Part shown: positions 27,656 through 35,194 of the stretch, one piece after another | Layout: every line of letters starts with the position of its first letter | How positions within the stretch are numbered: the stretch's first letter is position 1 | Assembly: GCA_963777565.1 (NCBI GenBank) | Contig: CAVZQZ010000009.1 | Span: 868,001-932,000 of the forward strand | Direction of reading: 5' to 3' | DNA length: 64,000 nucleotides | Source of the DNA: CALMEC01 sp963777565 | GTDB taxonomy: Bacteria > Actinomycetota > Thermoleophilia > Miltoncostaeales > Miltoncostaeaceae | Notes under the pieces: model-generated | Databases searched by the model: none | What the model was told of the DNA's origin: nothing | What the model saw: only the letters and a program-made list of their open reading frames with translations | Made by a program: the position numbers and the translations under genes

Positions 27656-28045
27656 ATGGGTTCGAACCTCCCTCCACAACGACTTCGTCCTGGCGGCGTG
27701 GCCGGCGGGAACGATCAGCGCCGCAACCTGTCACCGTCCCAGGGGGCCCAGGAGGCCGCCAAGCGCCTCGGCCTGACGTGCTTCCACGCAGGCCAGCAGG
27801 TCCCGGGAGTCGTGGGATGCGTCGCCTGCCAGTTCCAGATTCGCAACCGCGGCGTGCTGCCGGCGTGCCCGGACTGCGGTGAGCTCGTGTGGGCATGGCT
27901 CGACGAGGGCCCGCCGCCGGTGCTCGATGCGGCAAACGCCCCGGCGACGCCCCCGCCGGCCGAGGCAGCGCCGAAGGTCGAGGACGGCGTCGCCCTCGAG
28001 CCCACCGTCGTCGTCCAGGAGAACGTCTCGATCGAGCCGACCTGA
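27656..28045 (+). CDS. Zinc-ribbon protein with acidic Pro-rich tail
   Basis: 129-residue protein with AGAGGAC before its ATG. A helical segment (SQGAQEAAKRLG) leads into CFHAGQQVPGVVGCVACQF...ACPDCGELVW, a zinc-ribbon-like core with CVAC and CPDC pairs. It ends in an acidic, Pro/Ala-rich tail that looks unstructured. I do not recognise the family. Stand-alone zinc ribbons with tails of this kind are often called regulatory or rubredoxin-like, but nothing here decides this. Confidence 0.55.
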   Translation: MGSNLPPQRLRPGGVAGGNDQRRNLSPSQGAQEAAKRLGLTCFHAGQQVPGVVGCVACQFQIRNRGVLPACPDCGELVWAWLDEGPPPVLDAANAPATPPPAEAAPKVEDGVALEPTVVVQENVSIEPT

Positions 28046-28078
28046 GTCCGCGTGACGCGGGACAGCGTGCGGGTGACT

Positions 28079-28096
28079 CCCCAAATCGCCTTGGGG
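28079..28096 (+). terminator. Short hairpin after the zinc-ribbon gene
   Basis: CCCCAA and TTGGGG pair around a 6-base loop, 34 bases after the preceding stop codon. A TTTT follows about 20 bases later. A weak intrinsic terminator is likely. Confidence 0.45.
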
Positions 28097-28166
28097 GACC
28101 ATCTGGCGGTTTTGGTACTTACAAAGATGTAACAACGCGCCGATAAAGCACACACGGGGATCGCCG

Positions 28167-28745
28167 ATGATCTCATTACCCCGGCAAACCCGTGGACTGG
28201 ATCTCGTGCACCGACGTCTCTTCACCGCGCTCGTCCTGACGCTCACCCTGGCGCTCTCGACGGTCGCCCTCTCGAAGGTCACCGCGATGCGCGTGGGGAG
28301 CTTCGACGCCACCGGCACGGGCACCCTCGTCGCCCAGGGCAACCTCACGGCGTTCGGGAAGATGGAGGGCAGCATCGTCGTGCGCGATCGCGTCGGCGGC
28401 GCGCTGGTCAAGGTCAACGCCGTGACCCAGCGGCCCAAGCTGGTTCGGGTCGGATTCCGCATCGTGCGCGTCTACACAATCCGCAAGGCCAACGGCTCGT
28501 TCTACGTGCGCGGCAAGGATGCGCGCATCGAGCTGCGGGCACCCAAGGCGCAGCTGTCGGTCGCCATCATCGGGCGGGGCACCGTCTCTCGCCTGGACGG
28601 TGAGGGCACCTACACACTGAACACCGAGCCCACCGCCGATTGGCTCGACGCACCGCTGCCGATCCAGATCAAGCCGCAGCGGCCAGCTCCCGAGGAGCCG
28701 ACGCGCACGACCTCCGAGATCGTGCGGCAGGCCACCCGCCGCTGA
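28167..28745 (+). CDS. Secreted or membrane-anchored protein of unknown function
   Basis: 192 residues with an N-terminal hydrophobic helix (RRLFTALVLTLTLALSTVAL) that is a signal peptide or anchor. A domain rich in short beta strands follows (GTGTLVAQGNLTAFGKMEGSIVVRDR...IRKANGSFYVRGKDARIELRAP...GRGTVSRLDGEGTYTLN), resembling small beta-barrel proteins that repeat a FxGxG pattern, and then a charged tail. The ATG follows GGGGAT; a GTG 13 codons later would also leave the signal intact. It precedes a two-component system on the same strand. Confidence 0.6.
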   Translation: MISLPRQTRGLDLVHRRLFTALVLTLTLALSTVALSKVTAMRVGSFDATGTGTLVAQGNLTAFGKMEGSIVVRDRVGGALVKVNAVTQRPKLVRVGFRIVRVYTIRKANGSFYVRGKDARIELRAPKAQLSVAIIGRGTVSRLDGEGTYTLNTEPTADWLDAPLPIQIKPQRPAPEEPTRTTSEIVRQATRR

Positions 28746-28789
28746 CCGTCACGGCTACGGTTTCCGAGGTCCGGTCTAGACTTCGGTTC

Positions 28790-29503
28790 GTGACCCCGCA
28801 GACGCACGTCCTGATCATCGAGGACGAGCCCAACATCGCCTCGTTCGCGAAGATGTACCTCGAAGCGGCCGGCTACCGCGTCAGCGTCTCCCATCGTGGT
28901 GACGAGGGCCTGGCCACCGCCGAGCGCGAACGCCCGGCGCTGATCGTGCTCGACCTGATGCTGCCCGGCCTCGACGGCTACGAGGTCACCAAACGCCTGC
29001 GCACGACCAACCACGGCCACGGGCCCGCGATCGTGATGCTCACGGCGCGCGACGACGCAGTGGACAAGGTCGTGGGTCTCGAGCTTGGCGCGGACGACTA
29101 CATCACGAAGCCGTTCAACCCCCGCGAGCTCGTCGCCCGCGTCCGGGCGGTGCTCCGCCGCGCCGACGGCGCGGCGGCGCCTGTCGAGCCGCCCCCCAGC
29201 GAGCCGGTGACTCACGAAATCGACGGGCTGCGCATCGAGATCGGCCCGCGCGAGGTGTTCATCGACGACAAGCAGGTGCAGCTCACGCCAAAGGAGTTCG
29301 ACCTGTTGACCGCGCTGGTCGAGAACCGTGGCATCGTCCTCACCCGCGAGCAGCTGCTGGAGCGCGTATGGGGCTTCACGTTCCTCGGCGACAGCCGGAC
29401 GATCGACGTACACGTGCGCCAGCTGCGACGCAAGTTGGGTGAGGCCTGCCCCATCCAGACCGTGTGGGGCACCGGTTACAAGGTGCCCGCCGCGAAGAGA
29501 TGA
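28790..29503 (+). CDS. OmpR/PhoB-type response regulator
   Basis: 237-residue regulator: receiver domain with acidic IIEDEPN, phosphoacceptor Asp in VLDLMLPGLDGYEV, Thr in VMLTARDD and Lys in DYITKPF, then a winged-helix output domain (LTPKEFDLLTALVENRGIVLTREQLLERVWG...RTIDVHVRQLRRKLG). A TAGACT box at 28777-28782 lies 7 bases before the GTG, pointing to a leaderless mRNA. The kinase gene overlaps its stop (ATGA). Target genes are unknown. Confidence 0.9.
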   Translation: MTPQTHVLIIEDEPNIASFAKMYLEAAGYRVSVSHRGDEGLATAERERPALIVLDLMLPGLDGYEVTKRLRTTNHGHGPAIVMLTARDDAVDKVVGLELGADDYITKPFNPRELVARVRAVLRRADGAAAPVEPPPSEPVTHEIDGLRIEIGPREVFIDDKQVQLTPKEFDLLTALVENRGIVLTREQLLERVWGFTFLGDSRTIDVHVRQLRRKLGEACPIQTVWGTGYKVPAAKR

Positions 29504-30945
29504 GATTCCCGTGGCGTACCCTGCGGGGGCGTCTGGCGCTCGCCTCGATCGCCGGCCTCTTGGCGGCGTCGGTCGCGTTCGCGGTGCTCGGCGTCGAGCT
29601 CGTGCGGTCGCAGACCGTCGCCGACGAGAAGGCCGACCTCAAGTCGAAGGCCACCGCGATCGCCCGGCTCATGACCGAGGACGCGGACGAGGCCCTCCAG
29701 ACCTCGGGTGGGTACAACCCGTCACCGGAGCGGATCCTCGCCTTGGAGGCCATCGCCGGGAAGGGGGCGACGCTCGTCTACCAGGGCGCGAACCTGAATC
29801 CCAGCGCGGCCGCGGGCGCCGGGGGACTCGAGCGGCTCGTGCTCGACCAGGTCGACTTCGACCGGCTGGAGGTCGACCGGGTTCAAGAGTTCGAGGCGGA
29901 CGTGCCGGGATCCGGCGCCCACGCCATCGGCGCCGCCGCGGCGATCCAGATCTCCGGCGAGCCCGTCGGAGCGGCGGTACTCCTACGAGAACAGTCGGAG
30001 CTGGTGTCGGTATGGCGTCGGTTCGCCAACCGCGTGCTGATCGCCGCCCTGATCGGCCTCGCGTTCGCGATGCTGGTCGCGGTTGTGTTCACACGCCGGG
30101 CGATGCGGCCGCTCAAACGTCTCCAGACGGCCGCGGTCGACGTGGGCCGGGGCGACCTCGACACGCGCGTCGAGCCGAGCGGCATGGAAGAGATCGACGC
30201 GCTCGCGACGGCGTTCAACACCATGGTGCGCGAGATCCAGCACCGTGAGACCGTGACCCGGGACTTCCTGATGCGCGTGACGCACGACTTGCGCACGCCG
30301 CTCACGGCGATCCGCGGCCACACGCAGGCGCTCTCGGACGGCGTGGTGCCGCCGGAGGCGATACCGAGGTCGCTCAGCGCGATCGACGACGAGTCGATGC
30401 GGCTCGACGCGCTCGTGACCGATCTGCTCGACCTCGCGAAGCTCGAGGCCCGGCGGTTCAGGCTCGACCTCAGCGCCGTCGACAGCAACGAACTCGTGGA
30501 CCGGGCGTTCCACGCGTTCACCGGCGAGGCCGCCCGCCGCGGGATGGTGTACGAGCGCAGCCTGCAGCCGCTTCCGAACCTCTACACCGACGAGAGCCGC
30601 GTTCGGCAGATCGTGGGCAACCTCATCGACAACGCGTTGCGGTGGACCCCCGATGGCGGGACCGTTCGCGTCGCCGCCCACCCCCGCACCGGCGGCGGGG
30701 CGGTGATCTCGGTGACCGACAGCGGGCCGGGCATCGCGCCGGACCGCCTCGACGAGATCTTCGAGCCGTTCCGGTCGGAGAACACGCCCGACGGCCAGCA
30801 CGGCAGCGGCCTCGGCCTCGCGATCAGCCGCCAGCTCGCCCGCGCCCTCGGCGGCGACCTGCGGGTGGAGAGCCGCATCGGTGCCGGGAGCCGCTTCACG
30901 CTCGAGCTCCCCGAGGAGGCCCGCCAGCCGCTGATGGCCGGCTAA
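29500..30945 (+). CDS. Two-component sensor histidine kinase
   Basis: 481-residue kinase: first membrane helix (about 12-33), an extracytoplasmic sensor region of about 150 residues, second helix (VLIAALIGLAFAMLVAVVF), a HAMP domain (RRAMRPLKRLQTAAVDVGRGDL), a HisKA domain with the phospho-His in FLMRVTHDLRTPLTAIRGH, and an HATPase domain (IVGNLIDNALRWTP, DSGPGIAPDRLDEIFEPF, GSGLGLAISRQ). It is translationally coupled to the response regulator upstream and certainly its partner. The signal is unknown. Confidence 0.92.
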   Translation: MRFPWRTLRGRLALASIAGLLAASVAFAVLGVELVRSQTVADEKADLKSKATAIARLMTEDADEALQTSGGYNPSPERILALEAIAGKGATLVYQGANLNPSAAAGAGGLERLVLDQVDFDRLEVDRVQEFEADVPGSGAHAIGAAAAIQISGEPVGAAVLLREQSELVSVWRRFANRVLIAALIGLAFAMLVAVVFTRRAMRPLKRLQTAAVDVGRGDLDTRVEPSGMEEIDALATAFNTMVREIQHRETVTRDFLMRVTHDLRTPLTAIRGHTQALSDGVVPPEAIPRSLSAIDDESMRLDALVTDLLDLAKLEARRFRLDLSAVDSNELVDRAFHAFTGEAARRGMVYERSLQPLPNLYTDESRVRQIVGNLIDNALRWTPDGGTVRVAAHPRTGGGAVISVTDSGPGIAPDRLDEIFEPFRSENTPDGQHGSGLGLAISRQLARALGGDLRVESRIGAGSRFTLELPEEARQPLMAG

Positions 30946-31015
30946 CGCCGGGCAATCCCTCTCGGCCACTTTCTCGGAGCCGCCCCATCACCCGCCTCGG
31001 ACGACCGACCGCCCG

Positions 31016-31210
31016 TGCCACTCAACGCGCCGGGGACGCCAGTTGGCGCACGGGGAACGAAATGTGGCGCGCGAGGCAGCCCCAATCATACGCCCACATG
31101 CAGGGTCTTTCGTCGTCCGCATGCGCGGAGTCGACCTCCTCAGAACGCGCCACTTGGCGTGCCGTGGGCGCCAATCGGCGTGCCGGGAACGCGAAGCGGC
31201 GCGCTACGAC
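31016..31210. repeat. Two blocks of three degenerate 21-bp tandem repeats
   Basis: The 343-base stretch 30946-31288 between the convergent kinase and PII genes holds no gene but contains six units of exactly 21 bases: 31016-31036, 31037-31057, 31058-31078, then after a 69-base spacer 31148-31168, 31169-31189 and 31190-31210. The best-preserved units share CGCCA-N2-TGGCG, an inverted repeat, followed by a G/C-rich GTGCCGGGAA-like half. The outer units are more diverged. A 21-bp period could be two helical turns of a protein-bound site or a decayed heptapeptide-coding repeat. Confidence 0.7.
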
Positions 31211-31288
31211 GACCAAAAATGTGGACGGACCCGCCAGGGAAAGCCCCCGACGGGTCCGCGGTAACGCAAGGTGGTGCCGGCGCAACAG

Positions 31289-31657
31289 CTAGGCGTGCGC
31301 CCCTTCTTCGTCGTGGGCGGCGAGGACGATCGGTCCGCGCTCACCCGTCCGGACACGGATGGCCTCCTCGACGTTGAAGATGAAGATCTTCCCGTCACCG
31401 GGCTCGCCGGTGTGGGCGTACTCCATCACGGTGTCGATTGTTCGGTCCACATCCGCGTCGTCGACGACGATCTCCAGCTTGAGCTTCGGACGGAGGAAGA
31501 TGGTCGTCTTCGCCCCCCGGTAGCTCTCGGTGAAGCCCTTCTGACGCCCTGAGCCCTTGACCTCGCTGACGGTCATGGAGGGGAGCCCCATCGCGTCGAG
31601 CCGGTCGCGGATCTCGTCGAACGCCTCGTGGCGGATGAATGCTTCGATTTTCTTCAA
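31289..31657 (-). CDS. glnK: PII-family nitrogen regulatory protein
   Basis: 122-residue trimeric signal protein that binds ATP/ADP and 2-oxoglutarate and regulates the ammonium channel encoded next to it. MKKIEAFIRHEAFDEIRDRL, the T-loop region GRQKGFTESYRG, and the ATP-site C-terminus (GDGKIFIFNVEEAIRVRTGERG) identify it. Residue 51, Tyr in uridylylated or adenylylated PII proteins, is Thr here (GAKTTIF), so the usual tyrosine modification cannot occur. A TTG 4 bases after AAGGAGGGG is the likely start; an adjacent GTG is too close to that site. Confidence 0.88.
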   Translation of the reverse strand: MKKIEAFIRHEAFDEIRDRLDAMGLPSMTVSEVKGSGRQKGFTESYRGAKTTIFLRPKLKLEIVVDDADVDRTIDTVMEYAHTGEPGDGKIFIFNVEEAIRVRTGERGPIVLAAHDEEGAHA

Positions 31658-31666
31658 CACCCCTCC

Positions 31667-33121
31667 TTAGGACGCAGGTGCGGTCTGAGTGGACGGGCTG
31701 GCACCGCCGGCGAGTCCTGACGAGGCTGTGACGGGCGCCTCTTCCGGCTCCGCTCCTGGCACCTCGATGAACCGCTCGGGGTATCCGAACATTCCGTGCT
31801 CGGAGATGTCGAGACCTGCGAGCTCGTGCTTTTCGCTCACACGGAGGCCGACGGTGTACTTGATTGCCGCGAACACGATGAACGAGGCGGCGCCGGTGAA
31901 GGCGATCGTGGCACAGACACCGTAAAACTGCACCCACAGCTGGTCGGCACTACCGCCGATGAACAGGCCCTCGCTCTTGCCGAGCCCGACACCGACCGTA
32001 CGATCAGCGGCCGCAAAGAGACCGACTGCCAGGGTCCCCCAGATACCGGCGATGCCGTGCACCGGGAGGCAGCCGATCGGGTCGTCGACCCGGATCTTGT
32101 CGATCAGGACCACCAGCGGCGGGACGATGAGACCGGCGACGAGGCCGATGACCACCGCGGCCCACGGGTCCACGAACGCACAGGGAGCGGTGATGGCGAC
32201 GAGCGCGGCGATGGCGCCGTTGCCCATCTGGCTGACATCCAGCGTCTTGAACATGATCAGCGCGCTAATGGTGGCGCCGATGACGCCGGCGGCAGCCGCG
32301 AGGTTCGTGTTCACGGCGATGTCGGCGAAGTTCTGGCCAACCGCGTTCAGCGTGGAGCCGGGGTTGAACCCCATCCAGCCGACCCAGAGGATCAGCACGC
32401 CGAGGATGGCAAGCGGGATGGAATGCCCGGGAATGGGCACCGCCTTCTTGTTGCGGAACTTCCCGATGCGCGCACCCAGCAGGATCGTTCCAGCGGTCGC
32501 CGCAAGCGCACCTTGGAGGTGCACGATGGAGCTACCGGCGAAGTCGAGGAAGCCGTCCTGCGCCAGCCAGCCGCCGCCCCAGGTCCAGTGGGCGACGATC
32601 GGGTAGATCAGTCCGGTGAAGATGACGCCGAAGATGATGTACGCGATGAACTTCGTGCGGTCGAGCATCGCGCCGAACACGATCGCGAGGGAAACCGCGC
32701 AGAACACCACCTGGAAGAAGAACTGCGCCTGAAGCGGAGTGTCGCTGTAGGCGAGCGACGCGAACTGGTCCGGGAAGTTGCTGACGTCCATGAACCATCC
32801 GCCCGAGCCGGCGAAGCCGTTGCCCGTGGCGAAAGCAAGTGAGAAGCCAACCGCCCAGAACATCAGGAACGAGATGGCCAGGTTGATGACGATCTTTCCT
32901 GCGACGGCCCCCGCGTTCTTCATACGCGAAAGGCCAATTTCCAGCATCGCGAAGCCTGCCTGCATAAACAGCACGAGGATCGCTGCGACAACGACCCACA
33001 TCTGGTTTGTGGCGGCCGCGACGTCGTTGACGGTTGCATCGGCCGCGAAGGCCGCCGTCGGGGATGCGAGCAGAGCGAGCAACGCCATGAAGGCGAAGCG
33101 GCGCATCCAGCGTGATCGCAT
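31667..33121 (-). CDS. amt: Ammonium transporter (Amt)
   Basis: 484-residue trimeric ammonium channel with a cleavable signal (MRSRWMRRFAFMALLALLASPTAAFA) and about 11 membrane helices. Family motifs include AGFAMLEIGLSRMKNAG, IVFGAMLDRTKF, the pore His in SSIVHLQGALAA, WVGWMGFNPGS and the second pore His in LPVHGIAGIWGT. The cytoplasmic tail is Pro/Ser-rich. GAGGGAG precedes the ATG at 33121. The PII gene follows within about 10 bases, the usual amt-glnK pairing. Confidence 0.93.
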   Translation of the reverse strand: MRSRWMRRFAFMALLALLASPTAAFAADATVNDVAAATNQMWVVVAAILVLFMQAGFAMLEIGLSRMKNAGAVAGKIVINLAISFLMFWAVGFSLAFATGNGFAGSGGWFMDVSNFPDQFASLAYSDTPLQAQFFFQVVFCAVSLAIVFGAMLDRTKFIAYIIFGVIFTGLIYPIVAHWTWGGGWLAQDGFLDFAGSSIVHLQGALAATAGTILLGARIGKFRNKKAVPIPGHSIPLAILGVLILWVGWMGFNPGSTLNAVGQNFADIAVNTNLAAAAGVIGATISALIMFKTLDVSQMGNGAIAALVAITAPCAFVDPWAAVVIGLVAGLIVPPLVVLIDKIRVDDPIGCLPVHGIAGIWGTLAVGLFAAADRTVGVGLGKSEGLFIGGSADQLWVQFYGVCATIAFTGAASFIVFAAIKYTVGLRVSEKHELAGLDISEHGMFGYPERFIEVPGAEPEEAPVTASSGLAGGASPSTQTAPAS

Positions 33122-33233
33122 GTTTTCTCCCTCGTCGTGACGGGGCCCCCACCGGGGGCCGGGACTCTCGGAGACTAGGTCCCGGAGATCGCCCGGCTCC
33201 TTGGCCCAAGGGAGAGAAAACGACCGGCGATCG

Positions 33234-34295
33234 TTACTCCTGTGGGATAATCCCCGTCGCACCGACCATCGCCGCACGGACTCGGGCGGGCAGGCGAATC
33301 GCGACTGTCGTGCCCTCGCCAACCTCGCTGTCGATCGTCACCGAGCCACGGTGCGCCTCGACCACGCTCCGCACGATCGCCAGGCCCAGCCCGGTGCCAC
33401 GCCGCTCCCCGGCGCCGGCGCCGTAGAACCGCTCGAAGATGTGCGGGAGGTGCTCCGTGCGGATACCGGCCCCTGTGTCCTCGACGCGGACGACGACGCT
33501 GCCGTGCTCGCGCGTCGCCACGAGACGTATCGTGTCGGAGCGGATGGTGTGCTTGACGGCGTTCTCGAGGAGCGCGTCGAGCGCGATCTCGAGCTGGTCG
33601 CGGTCGGCCTCGACGATCGAGTCGTCGTCGTCGAGGACGACCTGCCAGTCGCGCTCCGCCGCCGCACGCCAGCGCTCCGCCACCCGGGTGAGCATGGACG
33701 CGGTGGACGTCGGCTCGAAACGCATGTACGAGTCGTGGTCGGCGGCCGCGAGCATCAGGATCCGGTCCGAGAGCTTCGAGAGGTTGCGGAGCTCCTGGAT
33801 GACGACGTCGGCGTCGGCCGCGATCTGGGTCGTGGTCGCAGCAGCCTGGATGAGCTCGGCGTGGCCGTGGGCGACGGTGATCGGCGTGCGCAACGTGTGC
33901 GACGCGTCGCGGAGGAAGTCGCGCTCACGCTCCGCGGACGCCTGCAGGTCCTCGACGGCCCGCTGGCGCCGGCGCGCGTGCCACACCATGACCAGGAACA
34001 TGCTCGCCATGAGCGGCACCTCTGTCAGCTCGATGTAGCTCACGTTGAGCCGCAGCTGGGCCACGGTGGTGGTGAGCATGACGGCGCTGAGCACCGCGAG
34101 CGTGGCCCCAGGGCCCCAGGTGCGGATGCCATAGAGCAGGGTCAGGCTGATCCAGATGAAGTGGAACGGCACGGTCGACTCCTGGGGCTCGGCCCACATC
34201 CAGACCAGATTCGCGGCTGCGAAGATCCCCCAGAGGATCTCGAGCCGGTAGTTGACCCACGCGGATCTAGCCTGCGCGGAAGCGGTACCCGACAT
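33234..34295 (-). CDS. Sensor histidine kinase, multi-span membrane sensor
   Basis: 353-residue kinase. Roughly the first 105 residues form several membrane helices without a large external domain (LEILWGIFAAANLVWMWA, FIWISLTLLYGIRTWG, LAVLSAVMLTTTV, LMASMFLVMVWHA). A HisKA domain with phospho-His in FLRDASHTLRTPITVAHGH and an HATPase domain (LDALLENAVKHT, VEDTGAGIRTEHLPHIFERF, GTGLGLAIVRSV) follow. It overlaps the response-regulator gene by 29 bases, so the two form one system. Membrane-embedded sensors of this kind often detect envelope state; the signal is unknown. Confidence 0.88.
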   Translation of the reverse strand: MSGTASAQARSAWVNYRLEILWGIFAAANLVWMWAEPQESTVPFHFIWISLTLLYGIRTWGPGATLAVLSAVMLTTTVAQLRLNVSYIELTEVPLMASMFLVMVWHARRRQRAVEDLQASAERERDFLRDASHTLRTPITVAHGHAELIQAAATTTQIAADADVVIQELRNLSKLSDRILMLAAADHDSYMRFEPTSTASMLTRVAERWRAAAERDWQVVLDDDDSIVEADRDQLEIALDALLENAVKHTIRSDTIRLVATREHGSVVVRVEDTGAGIRTEHLPHIFERFYGAGAGERRGTGLGLAIVRSVVEAHRGSVTIDSEVGEGTTVAIRLPARVRAAMVGATGIIPQE

Positions 34296-34923
34296 TTCTC
34301 ACCGTCTCGATCCAGTCGCTTCCGAGGCGCGCCCGCAGCCGGCGGATGCCCACGTCCACGACGTTGGTGCCGGGGTCGAACGCGAGACCCCAGACGTCGT
34401 TCAGAAGTTGTTCGCGAGTGCAGACCTCGCCGTTGCCCTGGATGAGCCGCTCGAGCAGCGCGAACTCGCGATCGGGCAGCTTGATCGGGCCGTCGCCGAC
34501 GTCCACGACGTGCCGTGAACGGTCGAGTTCGATCCCGGCGCGGCGGACCACGGCGCCCGCGGCGGCCGAGCGCAGGCGCGCGCGGATGCGTGCGACGAGC
34601 TCCGCCAGCGCGAAGGGCTTGGTCACGTAGTCGGCCGCCCCGAGCTCGAGGCAGACGACCTTTGCAGGGATGTCGCTCCTCGCCGACAGCACCATGATCT
34701 CGGGCTGCCCCTGGTGCTCCTGGAGAACCCTGAGGACCCCCGTGCCGTCAAGCCCGGGCATCATCAGGTCGAGCAGCACCAGATCGTAGTCGGACCGCTC
34801 GAGGCGCACGAGCGCATCGTTTCCGTCGAGCGCGCCATCGACCTCGAAACCCTGGTCCGACAGCGCGCGCCTCAGGAACGCAACGATTCGTGGTTCGTCA
34901 TCGACGACGAGGATTCGCGACAT
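34267..34923 (-). CDS. OmpR-type response regulator
   Basis: 218 residues: receiver with VVDDEPR, phospho-Asp in LLDLMMPGLDG, Ser in MVLSARSD and Lys in DYVTKPF; winged-helix domain LPDREFALLERLIQGNGEVCTREQLLNDVWG...NVVDVGIRRLRARLG. It is transcribed away from the giant surface-protein gene at 35195, and the 271-base gap between them has paired repeats that could be its binding sites. A role in controlling the surface cluster is inferred from position only. Confidence 0.9.
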   Translation of the reverse strand: MSRILVVDDEPRIVAFLRRALSDQGFEVDGALDGNDALVRLERSDYDLVLLDLMMPGLDGTGVLRVLQEHQGQPEIMVLSARSDIPAKVVCLELGAADYVTKPFALAELVARIRARLRSAAAGAVVRRAGIELDRSRHVVDVGDGPIKLPDREFALLERLIQGNGEVCTREQLLNDVWGLAFDPGTNVVDVGIRRLRARLGSDWIETVRNVGYRFRAG

Positions 34924-34986
34924 GTCTTGATGGTAAGGGCAATTGGTGGGCTTTCCATGCCACCCGACCGGTGAGGCGAGGGGCTT

Positions 34987-35170
34987 CCGAAGGTCAAGTC
35001 TTTTCTAGGTGACCCCTAGCCGAAGGTCGAGGGGAGGCCCCTACTCGAGGCATCGTGATCCCGCTTCCTGAGAGGCATCGGCAGGTCCGGCGCCGATGTT
35101 GAGCCCGTATGACACAGGGGTCATCGAAAATCGCGCGTCGGTTGACCTGCTCCTACCTTGGCCGACAGAT
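34987..35170 (+). promoter_or_regulatory. Regulatory region upstream of the giant surface-protein gene
   Basis: CCGAAGGTC occurs at 34987-34995 and 35020-35028, 33 bases apart (about three helical turns). Between them is the inverted repeat CTAGG-TGACC-CCTAG (35005-35019). A second direct repeat, GAGGCATCG, is at 35047-35055 and 35072-35080. TTGACC (35142-35147) and ACAGAT (35165-35170) with 17-base spacing form a plausible promoter, giving a leader of about 18 bases before the GTG at 35195. Confidence 0.5.
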
Positions 35171-35194
35171 CGGACTCCGTCGGAGAGGTTGAAC

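Noticed and set aside
31016..31210. CRISPR array
   Set aside because: Units are contiguous 21-bp tandem repeats without unique spacers of regular length, and no cas gene is present.
31015..31377. Protein frame over the 21-bp repeats
   Set aside because: It runs antisense into the PII gene, lacks a ribosome site, and the repeats in it are too degenerate to show selection on a peptide.
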